Below are positions 19,690 to 28,995 of a stretch of 64,000 nucleotides of DNA, piece by piece (the first letter of the stretch is position 1; every line of letters begins with the position of its first letter). The stretch spans positions 62,001 to 126,000 of the forward strand of contig NZ_RCUW01000006.1 of the NCBI RefSeq assembly GCF_003667525.1, in the 5' to 3' direction. A program made the translations under genes and the position numbers. The notes under the pieces are model-generated. The model worked only from the letters and a program-made list of their open reading frames with translations. It ran no database searches and was not told the DNA's origin. This DNA is from Mycetocola_B reblochoni (GTDB lineage: Bacteria > Actinomycetota > Actinomycetes > Actinomycetales > Microbacteriaceae).

Positions 19690-20936
19690 GCGCCGCCCCG
19701 GCCCCGCGCCGCTCCCCCGTCGGCGCACACCAGCCCTCGGCACCGCTCGCCCTGCTCGCCCACCCCAGCGCCGAGCTCTACGGCTCCGACCGGGTGCTAC
19801 TCGAATCGATCAGCGCGCTCCGCGAGGACGGCTTCCGCGTCGTCGTCGTACTGCCCAGCGACGGCCCGCTGACCGCGGCCGCCCTGGAGAGGGGGGCGAG
19901 CGTCATCGTCACGCCCTCGCTCGTGCTGCGCAAGTCGCTGCTGCGGCCGCGCGGCCTGCTCCGGCTCCTCACCGCGGGGCCCGTGCTGGTGCTGCGGCAC
20001 CGCGCCCTGCTCCGCCGACTCCGCCCCGAGGTGGTCGTCGTGAACACCGTGACCGTTCCCGGCTGGCTGATCGCCTCCCGTCTGGCCAGCATCCCGGCGG
20101 TGTGCCACGTTCACGAGGCCGAGCGCAGCGCGTCATCGCTGGTGCGCAGAGGGCTGAACGCTCCGCTCGTCCTCGCGCGGCGGGTCATCGCGAACAGCGT
20201 GTTCAGCCGGGACACCCTCCTCGACGCGACGCCGCGCCTGGCCGCGCGGAGCGTGGTCGTCTACAACGGCGTCGAGGGCCCCCGCACGGCGACCGCGCCG
20301 AGGAGCGCCCTGGACACCGCCCCGCTCCGCCTTGCCTTCCTCGGTCGCATCTCCGAGAGGAAGGGCGCCGCCGTCGCCGTGGAGTCGCTCATCGAGCTCC
20401 GGCGCCACGGCGTCGACGCGCGGCTCACGCTGATCGGCGACGTCTTCCCCGGCTACGAGTGGTTCCGCGACCGGCTGCGGCAGCGGATCGCGGAGTCCGG
20501 TGTCGGCGACCACGTCGTCGAGGCGGGCTTCGTCGACCCGGTGTGGCCGCTGCTCGACGACGCCGACATCGTGCTCATTCCCTCCGTCGCCGACGAGCCG
20601 TTCGGCAACACCGCGGTCGAGGCCGTCCTCGCCGCCCGACCGACCGTGGTCTCGGACACCTCGGGGCTGCGCGAGGCGGGGGCCGTCTTCGACTCGGTCG
20701 TCAGCGTTCCGCCGGGCGATGCGCGGGCCCTGGCCGAGGCGGTCGTACGGATCGTCGAGGACTGGCCTGCGGCGCGAGAGCGCGCACGGCGGTCGGCGGT
20801 GGACGCGGCCGAACGGTACGGCGTCCCCCGGTACAGGGAACGTTTCGCCGCGGAGGTCCGCGCCGCCGTCCCCGACCTCGCCCATCCGCGCGCCGCCTCG
20901 GACCACGGCCGGAACGCGTCCCCCACCACGACCTGA
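19686..20936 (+). CDS. Glycosyltransferase family 4
   Basis: The 416-residue protein has the GT4 GT-B fold. The N-terminal acceptor domain begins LALLAHPSAELYGSDRVLLE, and the C-terminal donor domain contains LAFLGRISERKGAAVAVESL and VADEPFGNTAVEAVLAARPT with the E-x7-E-type motif region. It begins at the ATG overlapping the previous stop (ATGA). Longer versions of this frame upstream merely shadow the preceding gene. It belongs to the EPS assembly operon and should act at the cytoplasmic face. Sugar specificity is unknown. Confidence 0.9.
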   Translation: MSAAPAPRRSPVGAHQPSAPLALLAHPSAELYGSDRVLLESISALREDGFRVVVVLPSDGPLTAAALERGASVIVTPSLVLRKSLLRPRGLLRLLTAGPVLVLRHRALLRRLRPEVVVVNTVTVPGWLIASRLASIPAVCHVHEAERSASSLVRRGLNAPLVLARRVIANSVFSRDTLLDATPRLAARSVVVYNGVEGPRTATAPRSALDTAPLRLAFLGRISERKGAAVAVESLIELRRHGVDARLTLIGDVFPGYEWFRDRLRQRIAESGVGDHVVEAGFVDPVWPLLDDADIVLIPSVADEPFGNTAVEAVLAARPTVVSDTSGLREAGAVFDSVVSVPPGDARALAEAVVRIVEDWPAARERARRSAVDAAERYGVPRYRERFAAEVRAAVPDLAHPRAASDHGRNASPTTT

Positions 20937-20946
20937 GCAGGAGAAC

Positions 20947-21591
20947 ATGGACTTCTATCAATACCTCAGCGCACTCCGGCGCAGCTGGATCTGGATCCTG
21001 GCACTCATCCTCGTCGGCGTCATCGCCGGCGGCGGCGTCTCCCTCGTCCAGCAGAAGCAGTACCGTTCCGAGGCCTCGCTCTTCGTCTCGACGGACAGGG
21101 CCGTCAGCGCGGCAGAGCTGGCGCAGGGCTCGGCCTACGTGCAGAACCTGGTGTCGTCGTACTCCACGCTGGCGACCTCGGCGATGGTGCTCGACCCGGT
21201 GATCGACGAGCTCGACCTTCCGATGAGCAGCGCGGCGCTGGCCGGCAGGATCACGGCGGCGACGCCGAGCGGCACCGTGATCGTCACGATCGCCGCGACC
21301 GACCCCGATCCGGAGCTGGCTCAGCGCATCGCATCCGCGACGGCCGGTTCCCTGCAGAAGGCCGTGACGTCGCTGTCGCCCGCGGACGACGACGGCGCCT
21401 CCGCCGTCACCCTGACCCAGATCGCTCCGGCGGAGCTGCCCTCTGCCCCGTCGTCCCCGAACACCCGCCTCGCCCTGCTGCTCGGCGCGGGCGCGGGTCT
21501 GCTCGTCGGCGTCTTCGTCGCGATGGTGCGCTGGGCCAACCGGCGGGAGGCGGGCACGGCAGGAACGACCGCGGGCGGCGAGCGCAGGTGA
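20947..21591 (+). CDS. Wzz/YveK-like polysaccharide co-polymerase without kinase domain
   Basis: The 214-residue protein has the chain-length-determinant layout. There is a first transmembrane helix (about 13-35), an extracytoplasmic alpha/beta part, a Pro-rich stretch (AELPSAPSSPNTRLALLLG) and a second helix (about 172-195). Such proteins regulate the polymer length made by Wzy. The C-terminus ends soon after TM2, so there is no BY-kinase (Wzc/CpsD) domain, and none is encoded nearby. An AGGAGA ribosome site precedes the ATG. Its last codons overlap the GTG of the acyltransferase gene. Confidence 0.88.
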   Translation: MDFYQYLSALRRSWIWILALILVGVIAGGGVSLVQQKQYRSEASLFVSTDRAVSAAELAQGSAYVQNLVSSYSTLATSAMVLDPVIDELDLPMSSAALAGRITAATPSGTVIVTIAATDPDPELAQRIASATAGSLQKAVTSLSPADDDGASAVTLTQIAPAELPSAPSSPNTRLALLLGAGAGLLVGVFVAMVRWANRREAGTAGTTAGGERR

Positions 21592-22634
21592 GTACGACCG
21601 CGGGCGGCAGGGAGCAGTGGATCGACACGGCGAGGGCCGTGGCGATCGTGCTCGTCGTGCTGTTCCACGCGGTCATCTTCCTCGACGTCGTCCAGGCGGC
21701 CGGCGCCTGGCCCCGCGTCAACAACCTCCTCGACAGCTTTCGCATGCCGCTGTTCTTCACCCTTTCGGGGATCCTCGCGGTGTCGTCGATGGGCCGGCCG
21801 CTCCGGGTGGTGTGGGCGAGGCGGGCGGCCCCGCTCCTGTACCTCTACCCGCTCTGGTGCCTGATCCAGCACGCGGTCGGCTGGACCCTCGGCCCCCCGG
21901 TCGGCTCCGAGCCCTCGGTCGGCGGGCTGCTGCGACTGCTCGTCCTCCCCGACGAGAACCTCTGGTTCATCCTCGCCCTCCCGCTCTACGTGCTCGCGCA
22001 CCGAGCGGTCGTCTCGGCGCCGACGTGGCTCGTCCTGACGACCAGCGCGACGGTCTCCCTCGTCGTCCCGCTTCTGCTGCCCGAGGCGGCCGAGGCCTGG
22101 GTGAAGCCGAGCAGGTACCTGGTGTTCTTCACGCTCGGGCTCGTGTTCTCCGGCCGCATCCGCCGGGCCGCGGGGCGGGTCAGGACGGGTGGCGCGGTGA
22201 TCGCGATCGGCGCCTTCGTCGCCGGGAGCCTGGCCGTGCGCAGCCTCGCCGGTGCGCTCGGCGACGGTGCCGCCGCCACCGTTCTCGTGCCCACGGCGCG
22301 CACGCTGCTCGGCGTCGTCGCCGTCGCGGCCGGCATCGCCGCGGCCGTGCTGCTCAGCCGGCACGGCGGGCGGATCGCTACGCGGGTCGCGGCGCTCGGC
22401 CGGAGGACCCTGCCGGTGTATCTGCTGCACACGATCCCGCTCATGCTCGGAGCCGCGGTGCTCGGCTCGCTCTGGCCCCACGGCGCCCCGCTCGGCTCGC
22501 TCTGGCCCCCGGTCGCGGCCGCCGCGGCGATTGCCCTGAGCCTCCTCGTCCACCGTGCGACGGCGCGGATCCCCGGGCTCTACAGCCTCGACGGACTGCC
22601 GTCGCGTACCGGTCGACGGGCGGTCGCCTCGTGA
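21588..22634 (+). CDS. Membrane acyltransferase (acyltransferase_3 family)
   Basis: The 348-residue, multi-spanning protein begins QWIDTARAVAIVLVVLFHAV, the acyltransferase_3 opening with its conserved His in the first helix. FRMPLFFTLSGILA follows. About ten hydrophobic helices are seen. Such enzymes O-acetylate or otherwise acylate polysaccharides at the membrane. The GTG start overlaps the Wzz-like stop (GTGA). A related domain recurs in the fusion gene at 26748, so the EPS probably carries two distinct acyl groups or acylation sites. The donor and the site are not predictable. Confidence 0.9.
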   Translation: MSTTAGGREQWIDTARAVAIVLVVLFHAVIFLDVVQAAGAWPRVNNLLDSFRMPLFFTLSGILAVSSMGRPLRVVWARRAAPLLYLYPLWCLIQHAVGWTLGPPVGSEPSVGGLLRLLVLPDENLWFILALPLYVLAHRAVVSAPTWLVLTTSATVSLVVPLLLPEAAEAWVKPSRYLVFFTLGLVFSGRIRRAAGRVRTGGAVIAIGAFVAGSLAVRSLAGALGDGAAATVLVPTARTLLGVVAVAAGIAAAVLLSRHGGRIATRVAALGRRTLPVYLLHTIPLMLGAAVLGSLWPHGAPLGSLWPPVAAAAAIALSLLVHRATARIPGLYSLDGLPSRTGRRAVAS

Positions 22635-22664
22635 GCGGAACCCTCTGCACATGGATCGTTATAG

Positions 22665-22690
22665 AAAAGCGAGCTTGGCTCGGCTTTGTT
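22665..22690 (+). terminator. Hairpin with A- and T-rich flanks after the acyltransferase gene
   Basis: AAAGC GAGC, loop TTG, then GCTC g GCTTT form a stem with one bulged G, flanked by A residues on the left and TTTGTT on the right. It lies in a 164-base gap that is locally AT-richer than its surroundings, so it could act as a terminator in either direction. It may separate the early EPS genes from the beta-helix gene. Confidence 0.45.
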
Positions 22691-22798
22691 GCTAGCCTCG
22701 CACTCGTCCAACGCCACGATTGCGCGTCGGCAGAGCCTGGAATCCCCCGTCAAACGGCGGCCACGGCCACCGCCGCGCCCCCACCCGCAAGGAGTCCC

Positions 22799-25486
22799 GT
22801 GACCCGCCCAGACCCCACCCGACCACGTTCACCTCTTCCCCGCCGTCGCATCGTCGCGACGGTCGCCCTGCCGGGACTCGTCTTCGGTCTCGCCGCCGCC
22901 CCGTCGGCCGTCAACGCGGACGAGCCGACGACGATGGCAACGATCGGCGCCGACGACTTCGACCGCGACGCGCCCTCGGGCTGGGGCACGGCGCCCTCCG
23001 GCGGCGCGTACCGGGTGTCCGCCCCCGGCTCCTTCGAGGTCGCCGACGGCACCGGTGCGATCACGATCGCCGCGACCGGCACCTCCCGCTCTGCCCGCCT
23101 GCCCGAGCTGAGCAGCCTCGACACCGCCGCACGGGTCGAACTCGTCGCGCCGCCGCTGCCCGAGTCGGGCAACGGCGTGTACACGGGCGTCCAGCTCCGC
23201 GCCACCGCCGACGGCTACTACCAGAGCACCGTCCGCTTCACACCGGGGGGAACCGTGACCCTGTCGCAGTCGCGGATCAACGGCAGCACGAGCAATCAGA
23301 AGAAGCTCAACCGCGACGTCGTCATCGCGCGAGACGTCGCCCCCGGCGACACCGTCACCCTGGAGACCAGCGCCAGCGGCTCGGACTCGGTCGAGCTGCG
23401 ATCGCGCGCGTGGACCGGCGAGACCGCGCCGAAGGACTGGTCGGTCGCCACCACCGACGACAGCGGCGACCGGCTCGACGAGCCGGGCTCCGTCGGCCTG
23501 TGGGCCTACCTCTCCTCCGGCTCTCCCGCCGGGTCGGTGACGCAGGCGCGCTTCGACGACCTCACCGTCCGCAGCAGCGACGAGGCGGCGGCGAACGAGG
23601 CCCCGGACGCGGAACCGACCCCGGGAGCGTCGGGCGCCCAGGCGGACGACGAGCAGCAGGACACCGAGCCCGGCGCCGACACTGCAGCAGACACGGACGG
23701 CACGACGGGTGGCGGCGAACAGGACGACACCGGCTCGAACGATGCCGATACCGACGCCGGTGAAGCATCCGAGCCGAGCGGCCAGGGCACCGGCGGCGCC
23801 GGGGGCGCCTCCGCCGGGGGTGCGGCGGGCGAGAACGCCGGCAGTCTCCCCGTCGGCGAGGCCTACTACAAGGCCCCGGCCGACGCCGTGTGGGTGAAGG
23901 CCGGTGCCAGCGGTGGCGACGGCAGCAGCGCACGGCCGTTCGGCCGCATCTCCGACGCGGTCTCGCACGCGTCGGCAGGGGGCACCGTCGTGGTCCGCGC
24001 CGGCAGCTACCACGAGAGCGTCGAGATCCCCGCGTCGAAGAAGAAGCTGACCCTCCAGTCGGCGCCCGGAGAGAAGGTCTGGCTCGACGGCAGCACCACG
24101 CTCGACAACTGGACGGCGTCCGGGTCCCGCTGGGTCAGCACCGGCTGGGACCACTCCTTCGACAACTCGCCCACCTTCGCCAAGGGTGCCGCGGACAACG
24201 ACAACGAGCACACCGGATTCCTCGAGAAGGACTACCCGCTCGCCGCCCACCCGGAGCAGGTCTGGATCGGCAGCACGTCGCTGCGTCAGGTCGGCTCGCT
24301 CGACGCCGTCACCGAGGGCACCTTCTTCGCCGACGCCGCGGGCAAGCGCCTCGTCATCGGCAGCGACCCGTCCGGCGCGACGGTGCGCGCGAGCGACCGC
24401 CAGAAGGCACTGTCCATCAAGGGCGCGGGCAGCACCGTGCGCGGCATCGGCGTGACGCGCTACGCCAACTCGGTGTGGCAGATGGGCGCCGTGACGGTCG
24501 AGGCGGACGACATCTCTCTGGAGAACGTGCTCATCAGCGACAACGCCACGATCGGCCTCTACGCCTGGGGCGACAACGCCTCGGTGCGCAGCGTCACGAG
24601 CACCCGCAACGGAATGATGGGGATGGGCGCGAACGGCGCGCACGACCTCTCCGTGGTCGAGTCCAGCTTCACCGGCAACAACACCGAGCGATTCACCCGC
24701 AAGCCCGTCTCCGGCGGGCTCAAGGTCACCAGGACCACGGGAGTCACGCTCGACGGCAACGACCTGTCCGACAACATCACCAACGGCCTCTGGCTCGACG
24801 AGTCCGTGCATCAGGCCACGGTCACCGCGAACCGCGTCGTCGACAACGGCTCGACGGGCGTGATCCTCGAGATCTCGCAGGACATCACCGTCGCGGGCAA
24901 CGTCATCACCGGCAGCGGCCGGTACGGGCTCTGGGTCGGAAGCACCGGTGACGTCGACATCTGGAACAACTCCATCGGCGGCAACACGCTCGCCGCCGTC
25001 CAGTTCACCGACGACGCCCGCACCAACACCCAGGCCAAGGCAGACAAGATCGGACAGAAGGCGAGCGAGGTCCCCTGGGTGCTGCAGGACATCACCGTCA
25101 AGAACAACGTCGTCTCCGGAGCGGGCGGCAGCTGCCTGCTCTGCGTCGACGACCTGACGAAGAAGCGCACCGCCTCGCAGATGTCCTTCGCGATCGACTC
25201 GAACGTCTACCACCGCTTCGACACGGACGCGCCGTCCTCCAGCGTGCGCTGGGCGCAGGGCTCCAAGAAGCCACAGACCTTCGCGACGATCCAGCAGTTC
25301 AGCTCGGCGACGGGCAACGACCGCAAGTCGTTCCTCGCGGAGGGCCCCGCGGTCCTCAGCACGGATGCGACCCTCGCCTCCGCCGGGGCGACCGCAGCCA
25401 GCAAGGTCACGCCGAGCAAGCTCGACCCCTCGGTCGCCTCGCTGCTCGACGTGCCCGCGGGAACACAGCACTCGGGAGCCTGGTGA
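22799..25486 (+). CDS. Secreted right-handed parallel beta-helix protein
   Basis: The 895-residue protein has a signal peptide: a basic n-region with RRRIVATVALPGLVFGLAAA and probable cleavage near residue 41. A jelly-roll-like domain follows (about 45-260; DDFDRDAPSGWGTAPSGG), then an Asp/Glu/Gly-rich disordered linker (about 262-350). The final domain (about 360-850) has repeated NxI/V beta-helix coils such as TRYANSVWQMG and NRVVDNGSTGVILE. The fold is shared by polysaccharide lyases, epimerases and hydrolases. Its position just before the polymerase gene suggests it trims or modifies the secreted EPS. I chose the GTG at 22799 because AAGGAG lies five bases upstream. Catalytic residues could not be assigned. 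Confidence 0.85.
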   Translation: MTRPDPTRPRSPLPRRRIVATVALPGLVFGLAAAPSAVNADEPTTMATIGADDFDRDAPSGWGTAPSGGAYRVSAPGSFEVADGTGAITIAATGTSRSARLPELSSLDTAARVELVAPPLPESGNGVYTGVQLRATADGYYQSTVRFTPGGTVTLSQSRINGSTSNQKKLNRDVVIARDVAPGDTVTLETSASGSDSVELRSRAWTGETAPKDWSVATTDDSGDRLDEPGSVGLWAYLSSGSPAGSVTQARFDDLTVRSSDEAAANEAPDAEPTPGASGAQADDEQQDTEPGADTAADTDGTTGGGEQDDTGSNDADTDAGEASEPSGQGTGGAGGASAGGAAGENAGSLPVGEAYYKAPADAVWVKAGASGGDGSSARPFGRISDAVSHASAGGTVVVRAGSYHESVEIPASKKKLTLQSAPGEKVWLDGSTTLDNWTASGSRWVSTGWDHSFDNSPTFAKGAADNDNEHTGFLEKDYPLAAHPEQVWIGSTSLRQVGSLDAVTEGTFFADAAGKRLVIGSDPSGATVRASDRQKALSIKGAGSTVRGIGVTRYANSVWQMGAVTVEADDISLENVLISDNATIGLYAWGDNASVRSVTSTRNGMMGMGANGAHDLSVVESSFTGNNTERFTRKPVSGGLKVTRTTGVTLDGNDLSDNITNGLWLDESVHQATVTANRVVDNGSTGVILEISQDITVAGNVITGSGRYGLWVGSTGDVDIWNNSIGGNTLAAVQFTDDARTNTQAKADKIGQKASEVPWVLQDITVKNNVVSGAGGSCLLCVDDLTKKRTASQMSFAIDSNVYHRFDTDAPSSSVRWAQGSKKPQTFATIQQFSSATGNDRKSFLAEGPAVLSTDATLASAGATAASKVTPSKLDPSVASLLDVPAGTQHSGAW

Positions 25487-26751
25487 CACCACGACCGTTC
25501 AGGGCTGACGCGCTCGTCGCAGGGTCAGTTGCCGTCCTCACCGGACTGCAGCTGGCCCTGCCGGTTGGTGTCACCGCCGCCGCGATCGCCTCCATCGCGC
25601 TCTGCCCGGTCTGGCTCCCCCTTCTGCGCAACCACCTCGGTGCGCGGACCCTTTTCGTCCTGTGCCTGGGCGCACTCGTCTCCGGACTGGTGCTCACCGG
25701 CCTGCGCTCATCCGACCACGGAGTGAGCCCGTTCCTGCTGACCGAGAACTCGGCGCTCGTGGCCAACATCGCCCTCACCGTCGGCGTGCTGCTCTGGTCG
25801 CGGCACCTCCTCGGCGCCCCGAGGGTCGCACTGCTCATCGCCGTCGGGATGCTCGCCTCGATCCCGCTCCACGGCGTCGCCGACGGCAACCTCTGGCGCT
25901 TCACCCTGTCCATCCCCATCGCCGTGTTCGCGCTCGCCGTCGCCACCCAGGCACGGAACCGCCCGCTCGAGCTGACGGCGCTACTCGCCCTCGCCGCCGT
26001 CTCTCTGGTCAACGACGCCCGCTCCGGGACGGCGATCCTCATGATCACGGCCATCGTCGTGCTCTGGCAGCTGGTTCCGCTGCCCCGCCGCGACGGGGGC
26101 CGGAGCACCCTGCGCGTCGTGGTCACCATCGGGGTGACCGTCGCCGTGGTGTACAGCACCGCGATGTCCCTGATCGCCGGGGGAGTGTTCGGCGAGCTGA
26201 CCCGGCTGCGCACCCAGGCGCAGATCGACACCGCCGGATCCGTCCTGCTCGGCGGCCGCCCCGAGCTCGGTGCGAGCCTGGCCCTCTTCGGCGAACGGCC
26301 CGCCGGCTTCGGCTCCGGCACACTCGCCACCCCCGTCGACGTCGCCATCGCGAAGGCGGGCATGGCCTCGCTCGGTTACGACCCCGACAACGGCTACGTC
26401 GAGAACTACATGTTCGGCGCCGGCTACGAGGTGCACTCCGTGATCGGCGACCTCTGGCTGCGCTACGGCCTCGTCGGGCTGGCACTCGCCGTGGCGCTCG
26501 TGGTCATCACCGTTAGCAGCGTGGTCAGGCGCATCCGCTTCAACCTGGCGAGCGCGCTGCTCATCTTCCTCGGCATCCGCATGCTCTGGAACCTGTTCTT
26601 CAGCCCGCTGGCCTCCTCCGAGCTGCTCACCATCCTGTTCCTCACCATCGCCCTCCCCCACGTCTCCGAACCGGGCCGCGCTCGCTTCGGCCGGCACCTC
26701 GTCCGCCCCGCCAGCCAGCAGCCGACCGACCGCGGCGTGGTCCTCGCGTGA
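25483..26751 (+). CDS. Wzy/O-antigen-ligase-like polysaccharide polymerase
   Basis: The 422-residue protein is strongly hydrophobic with about eleven predicted transmembrane helices. A large extracytoplasmic loop lies at about residues 230-330 (containing LLGGRPELGASLALFGERP), as in Wzy polymerases and WaaL ligases. This family is recognised by topology more than by motif. It sits between the beta-helix gene and the acyltransferase fusion, coupled on both sides by GTGA overlaps. The probable role is polymerisation of lipid-linked repeat units on the outer face of the membrane. Confidence 0.8.
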   Translation: MTPRPFRADALVAGSVAVLTGLQLALPVGVTAAAIASIALCPVWLPLLRNHLGARTLFVLCLGALVSGLVLTGLRSSDHGVSPFLLTENSALVANIALTVGVLLWSRHLLGAPRVALLIAVGMLASIPLHGVADGNLWRFTLSIPIAVFALAVATQARNRPLELTALLALAAVSLVNDARSGTAILMITAIVVLWQLVPLPRRDGGRSTLRVVVTIGVTVAVVYSTAMSLIAGGVFGELTRLRTQAQIDTAGSVLLGGRPELGASLALFGERPAGFGSGTLATPVDVAIAKAGMASLGYDPDNGYVENYMFGAGYEVHSVIGDLWLRYGLVGLALAVALVVITVSSVVRRIRFNLASALLIFLGIRMLWNLFFSPLASSELLTILFLTIALPHVSEPGRARFGRHLVRPASQQPTDRGVVLA

Positions 26752-28907
26752 GCCGGCATCAGGGGCCGCCTCCCCCCGGGCGCATCCTCTGGGTCGACAC
26801 CGGGCGCGGCCTGGCGATCGTCCTCGTCGCCCTGTTCCACTCCACCAACTGGCTGAGCGGCGCCGGCCTGCCCGAGCACGGCTGGACCACGGCGAACGAG
26901 GTCGTCGCCACCCTGAGGATGCCGCTGTTCTTCACGCTCTCGGGGCTGTTCGCCGCGAAGTGGCTTCACGCCAGCTGGGGGCAGCTGGTCCGGTCCAAGA
27001 TCGTGCTGTTCGCCTGGATGTTCGTCCTCTGGGGCGCCATCGGCACGGCGGCCCAACTCCTCGGCCTCGCGGCGAGGGGCGACGCCGTCAACCCGCTCGG
27101 CTCGCTGAGGGACTACCTGCTCTCGCCGCTGCAGCCGAGACTCGAGCTCTGGTTCATCTGGGCGCTCGGACTGTTCTTCATCATCGCCAAGCTGACCAGG
27201 CGCGTGCCCCCGCCCGTCCTGCTCGCCGCGGCAGCAGTGGTGTCCGCCGCCGCCCTGACCGACTGGGAGGCCCTCACCGGTGACGGCGGGTGGGCGGCCG
27301 TCAACGTGGGCTGGGCGGGCATGGCCAAGTACTTCGTCTTCTTCCTCTCCGGCCTGCTGTTCCGGCGCCGCCTCGTCGCCGCGGTGGACGCGGTCACACC
27401 ACTGCGGGGGGCGGTGGTCCTCGTGGGATGGCTCGGGCTCAGCCTGGTCAGCGTCCTCGGCGGAGCACGCGCGATCCCCGGTGTCGCCCTGCTGACCGCG
27501 CTCGCGGGCGTCGCGGCCGGACTGGTCATCGCCCGCGCGCTCAGCGGGGTCCGGCTGCTGCCCTTCCTCGGCGCCCGCACGCTGCCGATCTACGTCACCC
27601 ACACACCGCTCATCATCGTCTTCGTCGCCGCGCTGACACCGGTGCTCGCCGTCGGGCCACGGCCGGTCCTCGCGATGCTGCTGCCACCGGTGCTCGCGGC
27701 CGTCGCGATCACGATCGGCGTCGTCCTCGACACCGCCGTGCGCAACACCCGCCTGCGGGTGCTGTTCGAACCGCCCCGCCGCCGCACACCAGGAGGAACC
27801 GTGTCCGACCCCGTCCGCGTCCTGCAGTCGTTCCCCGAGCCGCGTGCGACGACGAACCCGTACATCGTGATGCTCCGCGACGCCCTGGATCGGACCGAGG
27901 GCGTCAGCGTCCGCACCTTCACCTGGCGCCGGGCGCTGTTCGGCCGGTACGACGTCTTCCACGTGCACTGGCCCGAGATCCTTCCCCGCGGGACGTCCCC
28001 GCTCAAGACGCTCCTGCGGCACGTCACGACGGCCGCGCTCGTGGCACGATGGCGGTTGACCGGGACTCCGGTGGTGCGAACGCAGCACAACATCGCCAGT
28101 CACGAGGGAAGCACAGGGGCCACCCGTCGGCTGCTCGACGCCATCGACACCGCGACCCGGCTCACCATCGACCTGAACGGCAGGACCCCCGCGCTCGGCG
28201 ACCGGCCGCAGCGCACGATCCTGCACGGGCACTACCGCGACTGGTACCGCGCCTCCCCGCACCCGCGCGCGGTGCCCGGACGACTGGGCTGCATCGGGAT
28301 GATCAGACCGTACAAGGGCATCGACACCCTCGTCGCCGCGGTGGTCGACGCCGCCGAGCCGTCGATCAGCCTCGTCGTCGCCGGAAAGCCGCTGAACGAG
28401 ACGGTGATGGCCGGACTGCGGCGGGCCGCGGGCGACGACCCGCGGGTGCTGCTGTCGCCCGGGTTCCTCAGCGACGACGAATTCGCCGCGCGGATCGGCG
28501 AGTCCGAGCTGATCGTGCTGCCCTACCCGGCGATGCTCAACTCGGGCGGCGCGCTCGCGGCGCTCTCCCTCGACCGCCCCGTGCTCGTGCCGGACAACCC
28601 CGTGACGCGGGCGCTCGCCGAGGAGGTCGGGCGCGACTGGGTGTCCCTGTTCCGGGGCCCGCTGACCGCGGCCGCCGTCACCACGGCGCTCGCGCAGGTA
28701 CGCCGCACCCACGGCGGCAGGCCGAGCCTCGACGCCAGGGAGTGGGGCCGCGCAGGGCAGGAGCACCGCGAGGCGTACCGCGAGGCGCTCCGGCTGCGAG
28801 GGGACTCCTCGCACCGTTCGGGCCGGCGGGCGCGATCCCGGCGCAGTGCCGCCACGGCGCCCCCGGCCGTCCCCTCCGGCGGCAGCGCCCACGACACCGC
28901 GCGGTAA
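26748..28907 (+). CDS. Acyltransferase_3 - glycosyltransferase fusion
   Basis: The single 719-codon frame encodes two complete proteins. Residues 1-345 form a multi-spanning acyltransferase_3 domain (ILWVDTGRGLAIVLVALFHS; LRMPLFFTLSGLFA). Residues from about 352 form a GumK-like glycosyltransferase (VRVLQSFPEPRATTNPYIVM; IGMIRPYKGIDTLVAA; PYPAMLNSGGALAALSLDRP). The joint is only a short Arg/Pro/Gly tail, and it contains an in-frame GTG at 27801 with AGGAGG ahead of it. The two activities may therefore be made as a fusion, as a separate glycosyltransferase by internal initiation, or both. It is coupled to the upstream polymerase gene by GTGA. Confidence 0.85.
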   Translation: MSRHQGPPPPGRILWVDTGRGLAIVLVALFHSTNWLSGAGLPEHGWTTANEVVATLRMPLFFTLSGLFAAKWLHASWGQLVRSKIVLFAWMFVLWGAIGTAAQLLGLAARGDAVNPLGSLRDYLLSPLQPRLELWFIWALGLFFIIAKLTRRVPPPVLLAAAAVVSAAALTDWEALTGDGGWAAVNVGWAGMAKYFVFFLSGLLFRRRLVAAVDAVTPLRGAVVLVGWLGLSLVSVLGGARAIPGVALLTALAGVAAGLVIARALSGVRLLPFLGARTLPIYVTHTPLIIVFVAALTPVLAVGPRPVLAMLLPPVLAAVAITIGVVLDTAVRNTRLRVLFEPPRRRTPGGTVSDPVRVLQSFPEPRATTNPYIVMLRDALDRTEGVSVRTFTWRRALFGRYDVFHVHWPEILPRGTSPLKTLLRHVTTAALVARWRLTGTPVVRTQHNIASHEGSTGATRRLLDAIDTATRLTIDLNGRTPALGDRPQRTILHGHYRDWYRASPHPRAVPGRLGCIGMIRPYKGIDTLVAAVVDAAEPSISLVVAGKPLNETVMAGLRRAAGDDPRVLLSPGFLSDDEFAARIGESELIVLPYPAMLNSGGALAALSLDRPVLVPDNPVTRALAEEVGRDWVSLFRGPLTAAAVTTALAQVRRTHGGRPSLDAREWGRAGQEHREAYREALRLRGDSSHRSGRRARSRRSAATAPPAVPSGGSAHDTAR
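27791..27803 (+). promoter_or_regulatory. Internal Shine-Dalgarno and GTG start inside the fusion gene
   Basis: AGGAGG (27791-27796) stands four bases before GTG (27801-27803), in frame at codon 352 exactly where the glycosyltransferase domain begins. This is among the strongest ribosome sites in the EPS cluster. It suggests that the second domain was once, or still is, translated independently. Confidence 0.7.
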
Positions 28908-28963
28908 CAGCAGCGATCCCGGTCGCGGGCACGGCGACGGCGGGAGCCGCGGGCGCGACCTCA

Positions 28964-28980
28964 GCCGCGGACACCGCGGC
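28964..28980. terminator. Short hairpin between convergent genes
   Basis: GCCGCGG, loop ACA, CCGCGGC forms a perfect 7-bp stem in the 88-base gap between the fusion gene and the leftward glycosyltransferase. Both genes point toward it, so it may terminate both. There is no T-tract. Confidence 0.4.
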
Positions 28981-28995
28981 GAGCGCCGCCTCCGA

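Noticed and set aside
21617..22798. N-terminal extension of the beta-helix frame back into the acyltransferase gene
   Set aside because: The extension is an out-of-frame shadow of the acyltransferase. A GTG with AAGGAG at 22799 followed by a signal peptide marks the true start.
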